Origin: Ruminococcus sp.
Lineage (GTDB): Bacteria; Bacillota; Clostridia; Oscillospirales; Ruminococcaceae
Direction of reading: 5' to 3'
Assembly: GCA_020860605.1 (NCBI GenBank)
Contig: JAJBTZ010000034.1
Coordinates: forward strand, 1 to 41,695
Length of the DNA stretch: 41,695 nt
The notes below the pieces were generated by a model. It was not told the origin of the DNA and ran no database searches. It saw only the letters and a program-made list of their open reading frames with translations. The number at the start of each line of letters is the position of its first letter. Position 1 is the stretch's first letter. Below, piece by piece: positions 32,012 to 40,161 of the stretch. Position numbers and translations under genes: made by a program.

Positions 32012-33853
32012 ATGCCAGAATCTAATTCAAGACCGATGGGTCGTGGACCCGGAGGAAGAGGCCCCATGGGAGGTGGCAGAGGCATGTCAGGCGGTAAAGC
32101 TAAGGACATGAAAGGCGCCCTCTTAGGACTTCTCAAATATATCAGCAACCAGACGGGAATCATAGTGTTCGCACTTGTTTTAGCTGCAGCAGGTGCTATT
32201 CTCACTATTATAGGACCGAACCAGCTCAGCCGTCTTACAGACTACATCTATGATGGCTTGACGACTTCAATAGACATGGACGGCGCTCTGAGCGTCGCAT
32301 TGCTCCTGCTCGGCCTGTACCTTGCAAGTGCGGTATTCAGCTTTTTGCAGCACTACATCATGCAGACTGTCACCCAAAGAACCTCTAAGAGGCTCCGTGG
32401 CGACATCAGCTCGAAGATCAACAAACTTCCTCTGAAATACTTCTCAGGCAACGCTGCCGGTGATGTACTTTCGAGAATGACCAACGATGTCGATATGATA
32501 GGTCAGGCTATGTCAAACAGCCTTTCAAACCTCGTCACCGCAATCGCTCAGTTCATCGGCTGCCTCATCATGATGTACTACACCAACGCCATCATGGCGA
32601 CAACAACCGTTCTTGCGACAATAGTCGGAATGATCTTCATGGTAGTAATCATGAGCCATTCGCAGAAATACTTCACAGCAAGACAGGAGAACTTAGGCAT
32701 CCTGAACGGCTATATTGAAGAGATGTACAACGGCCACGATGTTATAAGAATCCTCAATGCTGAGGGCGAGGTCAAGGACACCTTTACATCCATGAACAAG
32801 GCTGTCAAGAACGCCAACTTCCGCTCACAGTTCCTTTCGGGACTTATGCAGCCTATCATGACCTTCATCGGCAACTTCAGCTATGTCGCTGTCTGCGTTG
32901 TCGGTGCAGCATTGATTATTGACGGTCAGATAACCTTCGGCGTCATCACCGCTTTCCTGATCTATACAAGACTCTTCGAGTCTCCACTCCGCCAGATTTC
33001 TCAGGCTATGACTCAGGTTCAGTCCTGTGCAGCAGCTTCTGAAAGAGTATTTGAATTCCTGGCAGAAGATGAGATGGAAGACGAGTCGGATAAGACCCAG
33101 AAAATCGAGAACGTTAAGGGCAAAGTTGAATTTAAGAATGTCAAGTTCGCCTATCCGAATGCTCCTGAGAAGGAAATCATCCATAACTTCAGTGTGAAGG
33201 TCGAGCCTGGACAGAAGGTCGCAATCGTCGGACCCACTGGTGCCGGCAAGACGACTATGGTCAACCTCCTGATGCGATTCTTCGAGCCCACAGGCGGAGA
33301 AATTCTCATCGACGGCATTTCGACCCAGGACGTTCCGAGAAGCAATGTCCACAACCAGTTCGGAATGGTTCTTCAGGACACATGGCTCTTTGAAGGAACC
33401 GTCAGGGAGAATCTCCTCTACAACACGGAAGGAGTAACAGATGAACAGATGGAGGCAGCCTGCAAGGCTTGCGGAATCCACAGCTTCATCAAGGCGCTCC
33501 CGAACGGCTACGATTCAGTCCTCAGCGACAACACAGCAATTTCTGCTGGCCAGAAGCAGCTGATGACTATCGCAAGAGCAATGATCCAGAACAGCCCGAT
33601 GCTTATCTTGGATGAAGCGACCTCGAGCGTCGACACGAAGACCGAGATGATCACTCAGGAGGCTATGGATAAGCTGACTGATAAGCGCACCAGCTTCGTC
33701 ATCGCCCACCGCCTCTCGACCATCAAAAACGCCGACATCATCCTCGTCATGCGAAACGGCGACATCGTCGAGCAAGGCACCCATGATGAGCTCCTCGCCA
33801 AAGGTGGCTTCTACGCCGAGCTGTATAATAGCCAGTTTGAAGAGGTGGCGTAG
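32012..33853 (+). CDS. Heterodimeric ABC exporter subunit (catalytic site)
   Basis: 613 residues. A Gly/Met/Arg-rich N-terminal tail (PMGRGPGGRGPMGGGRGMSG, about 8-27) precedes the six-helix membrane domain. The NBD has Walker A GPTGAGKTTMVN, signature ISAGQKQLMTI (ISAGQ replaces LSGGQ) and Walker B LILDEATSSVD with the catalytic Glu. It complements the degenerate partner encoded 15 bases upstream. ATG 32012 is preceded by AAGGAGG; TTG 32006 is a close alternative. A long hairpin and a terminator follow. Confidence 0.9.
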   Translation: MPESNSRPMGRGPGGRGPMGGGRGMSGGKAKDMKGALLGLLKYISNQTGIIVFALVLAAAGAILTIIGPNQLSRLTDYIYDGLTTSIDMDGALSVALLLLGLYLASAVFSFLQHYIMQTVTQRTSKRLRGDISSKINKLPLKYFSGNAAGDVLSRMTNDVDMIGQAMSNSLSNLVTAIAQFIGCLIMMYYTNAIMATTTVLATIVGMIFMVVIMSHSQKYFTARQENLGILNGYIEEMYNGHDVIRILNAEGEVKDTFTSMNKAVKNANFRSQFLSGLMQPIMTFIGNFSYVAVCVVGAALIIDGQITFGVITAFLIYTRLFESPLRQISQAMTQVQSCAAASERVFEFLAEDEMEDESDKTQKIENVKGKVEFKNVKFAYPNAPEKEIIHNFSVKVEPGQKVAIVGPTGAGKTTMVNLLMRFFEPTGGEILIDGISTQDVPRSNVHNQFGMVLQDTWLFEGTVRENLLYNTEGVTDEQMEAACKACGIHSFIKALPNGYDSVLSDNTAISAGQKQLMTIARAMIQNSPMLILDEATSSVDTKTEMITQEAMDKLTDKRTSFVIAHRLSTIKNADIILVMRNGDIVEQGTHDELLAKGGFYAELYNSQFEEVA

Positions 33854-33868
33854 GAATCCCTCTATGGG

Positions 33869-33900
33869 CACACGACTTTCCCAATGGAAAGTCTAGTGTG
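33869..33900 (+). other. Hairpin after the ABC exporter operon
   Basis: CACAC-GACTTTCC / GGAAAGTC-TA-GTGTG with a CAAT loop and two unpaired bases. It is followed by TTATACCTTT, so it may contribute to termination. Confidence 0.6.
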
Positions 33901-33951
33901 TTATACCTTTGCAAAATAGTCGTCGGACGAAAACGAAATATTGTATTACAA

Positions 33952-33984
33952 AAGGGAGCCAATTGGGGCTCCCTTGTTGTTTTA
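33952..33984 (+). terminator. Intrinsic terminator of the ABC operon
   Basis: AAGGGAGCC / GGCTCCCTT stem with a six-base loop followed by GTTGTTTTATT. Confidence 0.8.
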
Positions 33985-34231
33985 TTCGGCTGTTTTGGAA
34001 AGGTATATCAGGCTCCCACTTGTCGCTTCTTTCCGAATATCTTCATTACGAACAGGACAAATCGCTCGCGATACTCTGTGTTGATGACGATATGCGTATA
34101 GAAGCACTAAGGCAAACAAATTACGTCAAGTAAATAGTAACAGCTCAAGGCAAGATGGATTTAGAACGCAAGGGAAAGCAGAGCTACCAAGGATATATGT
34201 TTGCAAGGCTTTTAGGACCCGCAAGTATTGT
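33985..34231. other. Stretch without a recognised gene
   Basis: The only open frames are short and unlike any family I know. The DNA may include decayed sequence from the same element as the recombinase remnant that follows. Confidence 0.5.
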
Positions 34232-34597
34232 ATGGCCGTAGCATATATACATCTCTGTGAAGAAGCATCCTCAAGCTCAAAGGACTTGCATGAGATTTAT
34301 CGGATGTGGTGCGAGGAGAACTCCCTTATCCCACTCAAGTCCCGAAGCTTCAGCGATTGCATGGTAGCGAATGCCGACAAGTGTTACACCGACATCATCT
34401 TCCCAAGTCTTGATGTGCGATTCATCGCTATTAACGACGGAGTGGACAGCGAAAAGGGAGACTCAGACGGCTTCTCCGCTATAAGAAATCTGTTCAACGA
34501 ATGGTATCTCAGGGACACCAGAAAAAAGATTCGGGCAGTTTTCAGGCAGAAAGGCACGAGTGGAAAGCACATCGGAAATCCTGTTTTCGGCTATTTT
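34232..34597 (+). pseudogene. Remnant of a large serine recombinase
   Basis: About 122 residues show resemblance to the Tn4451/TnpX-type serine recombinases: FIAINDGVDSEKG, then RNLFNEWYLRDTRKKIRAVF and GTSGKHIGNPVFGYF, which match the conserved block after the catalytic domain (typically RFIAINDxVDS, NEWYxRDTSKKI, GKHxxxxPPYGY). The N-terminal YIHLCEE would align with YxRxSxE, so the catalytic Arg and Ser positions appear to be His and Cys, and most of the catalytic domain is missing. Past residue 122 the frame enters unrelated DNA. A dead fragment of an integrative element; the exact left end cannot be set. Confidence 0.75.
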
Positions 34598-34640
34598 TTA
34601 TTGCGGAACCAATCGTCTACGAGCAACCGCAAAGAAACAG

Positions 34641-34669
34641 AAAAACGGCGTGACCGTGTGGTCACACCG
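34641..34669 (-). terminator. Terminator of the RelB antitoxin transcript
   Basis: Minus strand: CGGTGTGACC-ACAC-GGTCACGCCG with one mismatch, followed by TTTTTCTG. It lies 50 bases beyond the truncated toxin stop. Confidence 0.75.
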
Positions 34670-34720
34670 CTTTCTTGGCTGATAGTTACTTGTGGGTATT
34701 TAACTAATGGTGGGGATTGT

Positions 34721-34876
34721 TTATTTCTGCTTAAGAATATCCAAGAGCTCTCTTGCCGTTACAATAAACGGTTTCACAAGAAAATGCTTCAGGTTTCCAG
34801 TAACGAGGTAAGCTCCACTGTCCTGTTTATCGAGAACCACTTCGTAGAAGGGCAGGTCTTTCAGTCTTCGTCCCTC
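34721..34876 (-). pseudogene. C-terminal remnant of a PIN-domain toxin
   Basis: Downstream of, and overlapping by a few bases, the antitoxin stop, one frame encodes LKDLPFYEVVLDKQ, DSGAYLVTGNLKHF and TARELLDILKQK before a TAA at 34723-34721. This is the end of a COG1569-type PIN toxin: VLD and LVTGN..HF carry late acidic and structural positions. Upstream in frame there is a stop (TGA) and no start codon, so roughly the N-terminal 80-90 residues, including the first catalytic Asp, are missing. An internal deletion appears to have fused the antitoxin end to the toxin C-terminus. Confidence 0.78.
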
Positions 34877-35160
34877 TCACTTCTTGCAAGCCTGATTTCT
34901 TCGTTGATTTCGTCAAGGCTCAGGTCCTGAACGCCGTTTTCCTTGGCCTGATCGCGAAGCGTGGTGAAGGCTTGCATCCCGGTCTGTCTTGTGACTTCAT
35001 CTGAAGCCTGAATCTCGAACGGAATCCTTCTTTCTCTGACCACGGCGCGGGCAAAGACGTTGAACGCGGTGGTCGCGTTCATGCCAAAATCGGCACAGAG
35101 GGCGTCAAACTGCTTTTTCAAGCCCTCGTCCATTCTTACACTGAAAGTTGATAAAGCCAT
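34861..35160 (-). CDS. RelB/DinJ-family antitoxin (orphan)
   Basis: 99 residues. The N-terminal ribbon-helix-helix ALSTFSVRMDEGLKKQFDALC (split as ALSTFSVRMDEGLK / KQFDALC) with FGMNATTAFNVFARAVV is characteristic of RelB/DinJ antitoxins that bind DNA as dimers, and the acidic C-terminus would bind a toxin. The protein is intact; its PIN-type toxin is only a fragment. The start at 35160 has GGAGG (minus strand) about seven bases upstream. Its promoter carries two palindromic operators, so autoregulation is expected to persist. Confidence 0.88.
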   Translation of the reverse strand: MALSTFSVRMDEGLKKQFDALCADFGMNATTAFNVFARAVVRERRIPFEIQASDEVTRQTGMQAFTTLRDQAKENGVQDLSLDEINEEIRLARSERDED

Positions 35161-35182
35161 ATCAACACCTCCTCGTACTTAT

Positions 35183-35233
35183 ATTATAACCTGACAGGTG
35201 CGAATTGTCAACAAAAAAGAACCTGTTAGGTTC
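35183..35233 (-). promoter_or_regulatory. Promoter and twin operators of the RelB antitoxin
   Basis: Minus strand TTGACA (35211-35206) and TATAAT (35188-35183), spacer 17. The perfect palindrome ACCTG-T-CAGGT (35199-35189) fills part of the spacer and GAACCT-AAC-AGGTTC (35233-35219) lies just upstream of the -35, sharing the ACCT..AGGT core. Fits autorepression by a ribbon-helix-helix antitoxin. Confidence 0.85.
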
Positions 35234-35303
35234 AAAAATTTGCTCTTATCAGAGCTGTGAACAGCTTTTTGAATAGAGTTGGTAACTAATCACAAATTAC
35301 CCC

Positions 35304-35332
35304 TTGATTTCGTTCGAAAAATGTGTTATAAT
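35304..35332 (+). promoter_or_regulatory. Promoter of the PRTase-like gene
   Basis: TTGATT 35304-35309, 17-base spacer, TATAAT 35327-35332. Confidence 0.7.
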
Positions 35333-35373
35333 TGCTACTATCACTAAAACTATCTTTGAAGGAGGATAAATTT

Positions 35374-36003
35374 ATGGAAGGCAGAGCAAAAATTATTGAA
35401 TCGAGAAAGAATCGTAAGATTAAAATCAGCGTAATTCCCGGGCATTTTGCCACCAATCACTCTCATATCAACAACTATATCGATATGACCAAGATCAAGA
35501 CCAGCCACAAGATGGCCAAGGACGCTGCTATGCAGATTGCTGCTACGTACTCCTCGACCCCCATCGACACCATCATTTGCATGGAGGGAACCGAGATGCT
35601 GGGAGCATTTTTGGCTGAGAGCCTCTCTTCTGGCGGAATCAACCAGGGCGAGGACGTCGCCGTCATCACTCCTGAGCTCAACTCGAACGGTCAGCTCATC
35701 TTCAGAGACAACACCCAGAAGATGATCTGGGGCAAGAGGGTTCTACTCCTCATCTCGTCTGTTTCAACAGGCAAGACCATCAGCAAGGCGCTTGAGTGCC
35801 TGAACTACTACTCTGGCGAGCTGGTCGCGATTTCGTCCATCTTCTCGGCAATCACCGAGTCGAACGGAATCCCTGTCCACAGCGTCTTCACTCCCGACGA
35901 CATCACAGGCTATCAGACCTTCGTCCAGCGCGAGTGCCCGATGTGCCAGGCAGGGCAGAAGGTTGACGCCATCGTCAACAGCTTCGGCTATTCAAAAATC
36001 TGA
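35374..36003 (+). CDS. Phosphoribosyltransferase-like protein (orotate PRTase-like)
   Basis: 209 residues with a type I PRTase fold. The strand-loop VLLLISSVSTGKTISKAL near residues 125-142 occupies the PRPP-binding motif, but the usual acidic pair before TTG is replaced by SS, and the ending loop is STGKT. IDTIICMEGTEMLGAFLAE gives the pyrophosphate loop region. C-terminal RECPMCQAGQ holds a Cys pair. Proteins like this are often named orotate phosphoribosyltransferase, but the missing acidic residues make catalysis uncertain; a regulatory or different base substrate is possible. ATG 35374 follows GGAGG. Confidence 0.72.
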   Translation: MEGRAKIIESRKNRKIKISVIPGHFATNHSHINNYIDMTKIKTSHKMAKDAAMQIAATYSSTPIDTIICMEGTEMLGAFLAESLSSGGINQGEDVAVITPELNSNGQLIFRDNTQKMIWGKRVLLLISSVSTGKTISKALECLNYYSGELVAISSIFSAITESNGIPVHSVFTPDDITGYQTFVQRECPMCQAGQKVDAIVNSFGYSKI

Positions 36004-36010
36004 TTTTCTT

Positions 36011-36039
36011 AAAAAGAGGGCGCTTGCGTCCTCTTTTTT
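36011..36039 (+). terminator. Terminator of the PRTase-like gene
   Basis: AAAAAGAGGGCGC / GCGTCCTCTTTTT stem with a two-base turn (one mismatch) and T-run. Confidence 0.85.
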
Positions 36040-36061
36040 CTGAATTTTTGTGAAAAAACTG

Positions 36062-36090
36062 TTGCAATCGGGTTTCAAGCGTGTTATAAT
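36062..36090 (+). promoter_or_regulatory. Promoter of the pheST T-box leader
   Basis: TTGCAA 36062-36067, 17-base spacer, TATAAT 36085-36090. Predicted start near 36097. Confidence 0.8.
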
Positions 36091-36096
36091 AACATC

Positions 36097-36350
36097 GTAT
36101 ATGAAACGCTGTGACGAAGAGAGTAGAGGGCAGGGTGCTTTAAAGAGAGTCCCACACGGCTGAGCCGTTGCTGAGAGTGGGATAATCCATCTCCCATCGA
36201 AGTTCACTTCCGAGCGGTTTTGCTGAAGTCGTGCAAACGATTGTAGGCGAAAACGGTTACGCCACGTTAAGGCGTTAAGGAGTGTCGGCTCCCGAAAAAT
36301 GGGTGGTTGCAGGCGAAGCTTGTCCCGTTTGGGATGAGCTATTTTTAATT
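36097..36350 (+). promoter_or_regulatory. T-box leader (phenylalanine type) of pheST
   Basis: Stem I elements are visible: the lower GACGAAGAGAGTAG strand, AGAGAGTCCC and GCTGAGAGTGGGA of the distal stem. The candidate specifier codon TTC (36203-36205, context GAAG-TTC-ACTTCC) would pair with tRNA-Phe. The 3' part has GGGTGGT (36301-36307) as the tRNA acceptor-binding TGGN, with T matching an A discriminator. The terminator stem AGCTTGTCCC/GGGATGAGCT (36317-36340) is followed by ATTTTTAATTT. Uncharged tRNA-Phe should favour antitermination and pheST expression. The T-box bulge is less canonical than usual (TGGTTGCAGG). Confidence 0.82.
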
Positions 36351-36351
36351 T

Positions 36352-36575
36352 GTCGGCTCCGATGGCTGGCGCCATCTCCGCCGACGCCATTTCAGGCTTC
36401 GCCTGAAATGGCACCCCTCCACCACCGGCTTCGCCGGCGGTCCCCCTCCCCTTGACAGGGGAGGCTATAGCAGCCTTAGGCAAGAGGTTGCGAGAGGAGC
36501 AGTTATGGCTCCCCTGTCAAGGGGAGCTGGCAGTCGCGAAGCGACTGACTGAGGGGTGCTATTTTCGCCGAAGGC
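36352..36575. repeat. Composite palindromic repeats (family A then B) between T-box and pheS
   Basis: Family A copy 4 in reverse orientation (stems GATGGCtggcGCCATC, GCCATTTCAGG/CCTGAAATGGC, CCGGCttcGCCGG, CCTCCCCT/AGGGGAGG) runs to about 36470. It is followed at 36508-36560 by a family B part: GGCTCCCCTGTCAAGGGGAGC with CAGTCGCgaaGCGACTG and the GAGGGGTGC end. The two copies share CCCCTtgaCAGGGG arms in inverted orientation, so the block can fold as one long hairpin. It separates the leader terminator from pheS by about 290 bases. Confidence 0.8.
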
Positions 36576-36641
36576 AAACTTCAATAGTCGCAGTGAATCA
36601 GCCGCTTCGACACACTTCAAATGGAAAGGAAATGAATAACC

Positions 36642-37664
36642 ATGATTAGTAACGACCTTCAGGACATCGAAAGACGGGCCAAGGAAGAACTCGAAAAAGA
36701 CCAGGGTGCTCAGGACCTCGAAAACCTTCGCGTCAGATTTTTAGGTAAGAAGGGCGAGCTCACTGCTATCTTGAAGCAGATGTCCACTCTTCCGGCAGAG
36801 GAGAGGCCTGTCGTCGGACAGTTAGCAAACAGGATTCGCGCGAATATCGAGCAGGCTATTTCGGCAAGAGGTGCTGAAATCTTAGCTATTTCTGCTGCAA
36901 AGAAGCTTAAGGACGAAAAGCTTGATGTAACTCTTCCGGGACATCACCACGATATTGGAAATCTTCACCCCATCAACTCAGTTCTTCACGAGGTTGAGGA
37001 GATATTCCTCGGCATGGGATTCTCTATCGCCGAAGGTCCCGAGGTCGAGTATGACTACTATAACTTCGAGGCTTTGAACCTCCCGCCAGATCACCCTGCA
37101 AGAGACACTCAGGACACATTCTATATTTCGGACAAGGTTCTCTTAAGAACCCAGACCTCTGCAATCCAGATCAGAGTTATGGAGAACCACAAGCCTCCGA
37201 TAAGAGTCATCGCTTCAGGAAGAGTTTACCGCTCAGACGCCGTTGACGCCACTCACTCACCGATATTCAATCAGGTCGAGGCCTTGGTTGTCGACAAGGG
37301 AATCACTATGGGAGATTTGATCGGCACGCTCGAGCTTCTCATGAAGAGACTTTATGGCGAGGACGCGAAGATCAGACTCCGTCCCCATCACTTCCCGTTC
37401 ACCGAGCCTTCGGCAGAAGTTGACATCCAGTGCTTCAACTGCGGTGGCAAGGGCTGCAGCATGTGCAAGGGCGAAGGTTATGTCGAGCTTTTGGGTGCCG
37501 GAATGGTTCACCCGAAGGTTCTTGAGACCTGCGGAATCGACTCGACGGTTTACTCCGGCTTCGCTTTCGGCTTGGGACTTGAAAGAATCGCAATGCGTAA
37601 ATACGGAATCAACGACATGAGACTTCTCTATGAGAATGATCTTCGGTTCCTTGAGCAGTTCTGA
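36642..37664 (+). CDS. pheS: Phenylalanine-tRNA ligase alpha subunit
   Basis: 340-residue class II aminoacyl-tRNA synthetase subunit that forms the alpha2-beta2 enzyme charging tRNA-Phe. N-terminal coiled-coil segment (about 1-85), then motif 1 with HPI, motif 2 FRV-type segment VIASGRVYRSDAVDATHSP, and motif 3 GFAFGLGLERIAM near the C-terminus; the PHE-binding segment HPARDTQDTFY is intact. A CFNCGGKGCSMCKGEG insertion with four Cys is present, as in several bacterial PheS proteins. pheT starts 15 bases downstream. Expression is probably set by the T-box. Confidence 0.97.
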   Translation: MISNDLQDIERRAKEELEKDQGAQDLENLRVRFLGKKGELTAILKQMSTLPAEERPVVGQLANRIRANIEQAISARGAEILAISAAKKLKDEKLDVTLPGHHHDIGNLHPINSVLHEVEEIFLGMGFSIAEGPEVEYDYYNFEALNLPPDHPARDTQDTFYISDKVLLRTQTSAIQIRVMENHKPPIRVIASGRVYRSDAVDATHSPIFNQVEALVVDKGITMGDLIGTLELLMKRLYGEDAKIRLRPHHFPFTEPSAEVDIQCFNCGGKGCSMCKGEGYVELLGAGMVHPKVLETCGIDSTVYSGFAFGLGLERIAMRKYGINDMRLLYENDLRFLEQF

Positions 37665-37679
37665 GGGGGGTTGAAATAG

Positions 37680-40070
37680 ATGGATTTATCAATGAAATGG
37701 CTCCACGATTATGTGGACGTTGACGAGCCGATAAAGAACTTCTGCTACGACATGGCCATGACTGGCTCCAAAGTCGAGGGCTATGAAGAGGAAGGCTCAA
37801 AGATAACTAACACCGTTGTCGGTAAGATTCTTTCGAAGGGCAAGCATGAGAACGCCGATGCGCTCTTCGTCTGCTCTGTCGATATCGGTAAAGACGAGCC
37901 GGTGCAGATTGTCACCAACGCTAAAAACGTAAAAGAGGGCGACCTCGTTCCTGTAGCACTCGATGGCGCAAGCCTTCCTGAGGGCAAGATAAAGAAGGGC
38001 AAAATCAGGGGAGTAGAGAGCTACGGCATGTTCTGTGGCCTCGACACCTTGGGCCTCACCACTCACGACTTCCCCTATGCCGACCTTGAGGGCGTCTTCG
38101 TTCTTGAGGAGGACTGCAAGCCTGGCGACGATATCCACACTGCTATTGGCCTTGACGACACAACCGTCGAGTTCGAAATCACCTCGAACCGTGCCGATTG
38201 CCTCTCCGTTTTAGGCCTCGCAAGAGAAGCAGCTGCTACATTTAACAAGCCCTTCAACTACAAGTACCCCGAATACAAGGGCGTTGAGGACGACATCAAC
38301 AAGTATCTCGACGTAAAAGTCGAAAACACCGACCTTTGCCACAGATATATCGGTGGCGTTGTCAAGAATATAAGGATCGCTCCCTCTCCGAGATGGCTTC
38401 GTGAGCGTCTTCGTGCAAGTGGCGTAAGACCTATTAACAACCTTGTCGACATCACAAACTACGTCATGCTCGAATATGGCCAGCCGATGCACGCTTTCGA
38501 CATAAAGTACCTCGAAGGCGGAAAGATCAGAGTCAGAAACGCCGTTTCAGGCGAGAGTATCACCACTTTGGACGGAGTTGTAAGAGAGCTCAGCCTTGAA
38601 ATGCTCGTTATCGCTGACGAGAAGAAGCCTGTCGCCGTTGCCGGAGTCATGGGAGGCGAGTACAGCGGAATTATGGACGACACCGAAACGGTCGTCTTCG
38701 AGTCCGCCTGCTTCGACGGAGCATCAGTAAGAAGAACCGCAAAGAAGCTCGGCATGAGAACCGAATCTTCAGCCCGTTTCGAAAAGGGCCTTGATGCTCA
38801 CGGCTGTATGCCTGCAATACTTCGGGCATTTGAGCTCTGCGAGCTCCTCGATTGTGGCGATCCTGTCAGAGGTGTAATTGACTGCGACTACAATACAAAG
38901 CCTCAGTCAACAGTGCCTTTTGATCCCGACTGGACAAACAAGTTCCTTGGCACCAATATCCCTGCTGAGGACATGATAAAGTATCTTGAGAAGCTCGAAT
39001 TCGAGGTCAAGGACGGAATCATCTATGCTCCCTCCTTCAGAATCGACATCGAGTCGAAGGCGGATATCGCTGAGGAGATCGCCAGATTCTATGGCTATAA
39101 CAACATTCCCGGCACCATCATCAAGGGTGTTGCCGATGCTCAGAGAACTCCGAAGCAGAAGCTCGTCCTCAATACTGAGAACGCTTGCACGGCTCTTGGC
39201 TTCAACCAGATCAACACTTTTGCGTTCATCTCTCCGAAGTACTACGACAAGATTATGCTTCCTGCCGATTCGAAGCTCCGTAAGTGTGTCGTCATCACAA
39301 ATCCTCTTGGCGAGGACACCTCCGTCATGAGAACGACTATCATGCCTTCGATGTGTGAGACACTTGCTCGCAACTATAACTACCGTAACCCGAAGGCAAA
39401 GCTCTTCGAGGTTGGAAACGAGTATATCCCGACCGACAATATCGACGAGCTCCCGAGTGAGCCCTTAAGACTTGCTCTTGGAATGTACGGCGACAATTGC
39501 GACTTCTACGACATCAAGGGTGCTGTCGAGGATCTCATGTCGAGCCTTGGCTATGATGACTGCGAATATGCAGCACCCGATAGCGACTGCATCTTCGACG
39601 AAGTTGCGGCCTTCCATCCAGGAAGAGTTGCCGTCATGACCTATGAGGGCAAGCAGCTTGCGATTTTGGGCGAGCTTCACCCCAATGTTCTTCAGAACTA
39701 CGGAATCGACACGAGAGCATACTTTGCAAAGGTCAACATCACCGAGCTTCTTGAGACAGTCGCTCCTGAGAAGACCTATAAGCCTCTTCCGAAGTATCCG
39801 GCAATCTCAAGAGACATAGCTCTCGTCTGCGACGACGAAATCCCCGTTGCAAGCCTTGAGAAGATGATAGCATCTGCTGTCGGCTCAAACCTTGAGAAGA
39901 TCACCCTCTTCGACGTCTACAAGGGCAAGCAGATCACCCTCGGTAAGAAGTCGGTTGCGTTCTCGATTGTGATGCGTTCACATGATGGAACCCTGACTGA
40001 TGAGCAGGCTGACGCAGCTCTCAAGCGCGTCAGGAAAGCGCTTGCCACCGTCGGTGCCGAGATCAGATAA
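37680..40070 (+). CDS. pheT: Phenylalanine-tRNA ligase beta subunit
   Basis: 796 residues, the usual bacterial PheT length. In order: EMAP-like OB-fold (about 40-150, VTNAKNVKEGD), B3/B4 editing domain (about 205-380, including HRYIGGVVKNI and GVMGG), B5 domain (about 400-470), inactive synthetase-like core with NPLGEDTSVMRT and FEVGNEY, and the C-terminal anticodon-binding FDX-ACB domain (about 700-796: KYPAISRDIALVCDDEIP and SVAFSIVMRSHDGTLTDEQA). No truncation or frameshift is seen. Confidence 0.97.
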   Translation: MDLSMKWLHDYVDVDEPIKNFCYDMAMTGSKVEGYEEEGSKITNTVVGKILSKGKHENADALFVCSVDIGKDEPVQIVTNAKNVKEGDLVPVALDGASLPEGKIKKGKIRGVESYGMFCGLDTLGLTTHDFPYADLEGVFVLEEDCKPGDDIHTAIGLDDTTVEFEITSNRADCLSVLGLAREAAATFNKPFNYKYPEYKGVEDDINKYLDVKVENTDLCHRYIGGVVKNIRIAPSPRWLRERLRASGVRPINNLVDITNYVMLEYGQPMHAFDIKYLEGGKIRVRNAVSGESITTLDGVVRELSLEMLVIADEKKPVAVAGVMGGEYSGIMDDTETVVFESACFDGASVRRTAKKLGMRTESSARFEKGLDAHGCMPAILRAFELCELLDCGDPVRGVIDCDYNTKPQSTVPFDPDWTNKFLGTNIPAEDMIKYLEKLEFEVKDGIIYAPSFRIDIESKADIAEEIARFYGYNNIPGTIIKGVADAQRTPKQKLVLNTENACTALGFNQINTFAFISPKYYDKIMLPADSKLRKCVVITNPLGEDTSVMRTTIMPSMCETLARNYNYRNPKAKLFEVGNEYIPTDNIDELPSEPLRLALGMYGDNCDFYDIKGAVEDLMSSLGYDDCEYAAPDSDCIFDEVAAFHPGRVAVMTYEGKQLAILGELHPNVLQNYGIDTRAYFAKVNITELLETVAPEKTYKPLPKYPAISRDIALVCDDEIPVASLEKMIASAVGSNLEKITLFDVYKGKQITLGKKSVAFSIVMRSHDGTLTDEQADAALKRVRKALATVGAEIR

Positions 40071-40094
40071 TCTCAAAATTATTCGATTTAGCTC

Positions 40095-40123
40095 TTGCTA
40101 TTTTGTCACAAAAGAGTTATAAT
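40095..40123 (+). promoter_or_regulatory. Promoter of ireB
   Basis: TTGCTA 40095-40100, 17-base spacer, TATAAT 40118-40123. Confidence 0.75.
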
Positions 40124-40161
40124 AGAGACATCGTTGTAATCTTTAAAAGGAGTTGACCCAC

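Noticed and set aside
33909-34133. 74-codon frame after the ABC operon
   Set aside because: It translates through the terminator hairpin and shows no family resemblance.
36004-36641. SAM or other metabolite riboswitch before pheS
   Set aside because: The AGAGAG/GCTGAGAG blocks, TTC in the specifier context and TGGT before a terminator fit a T-box better.
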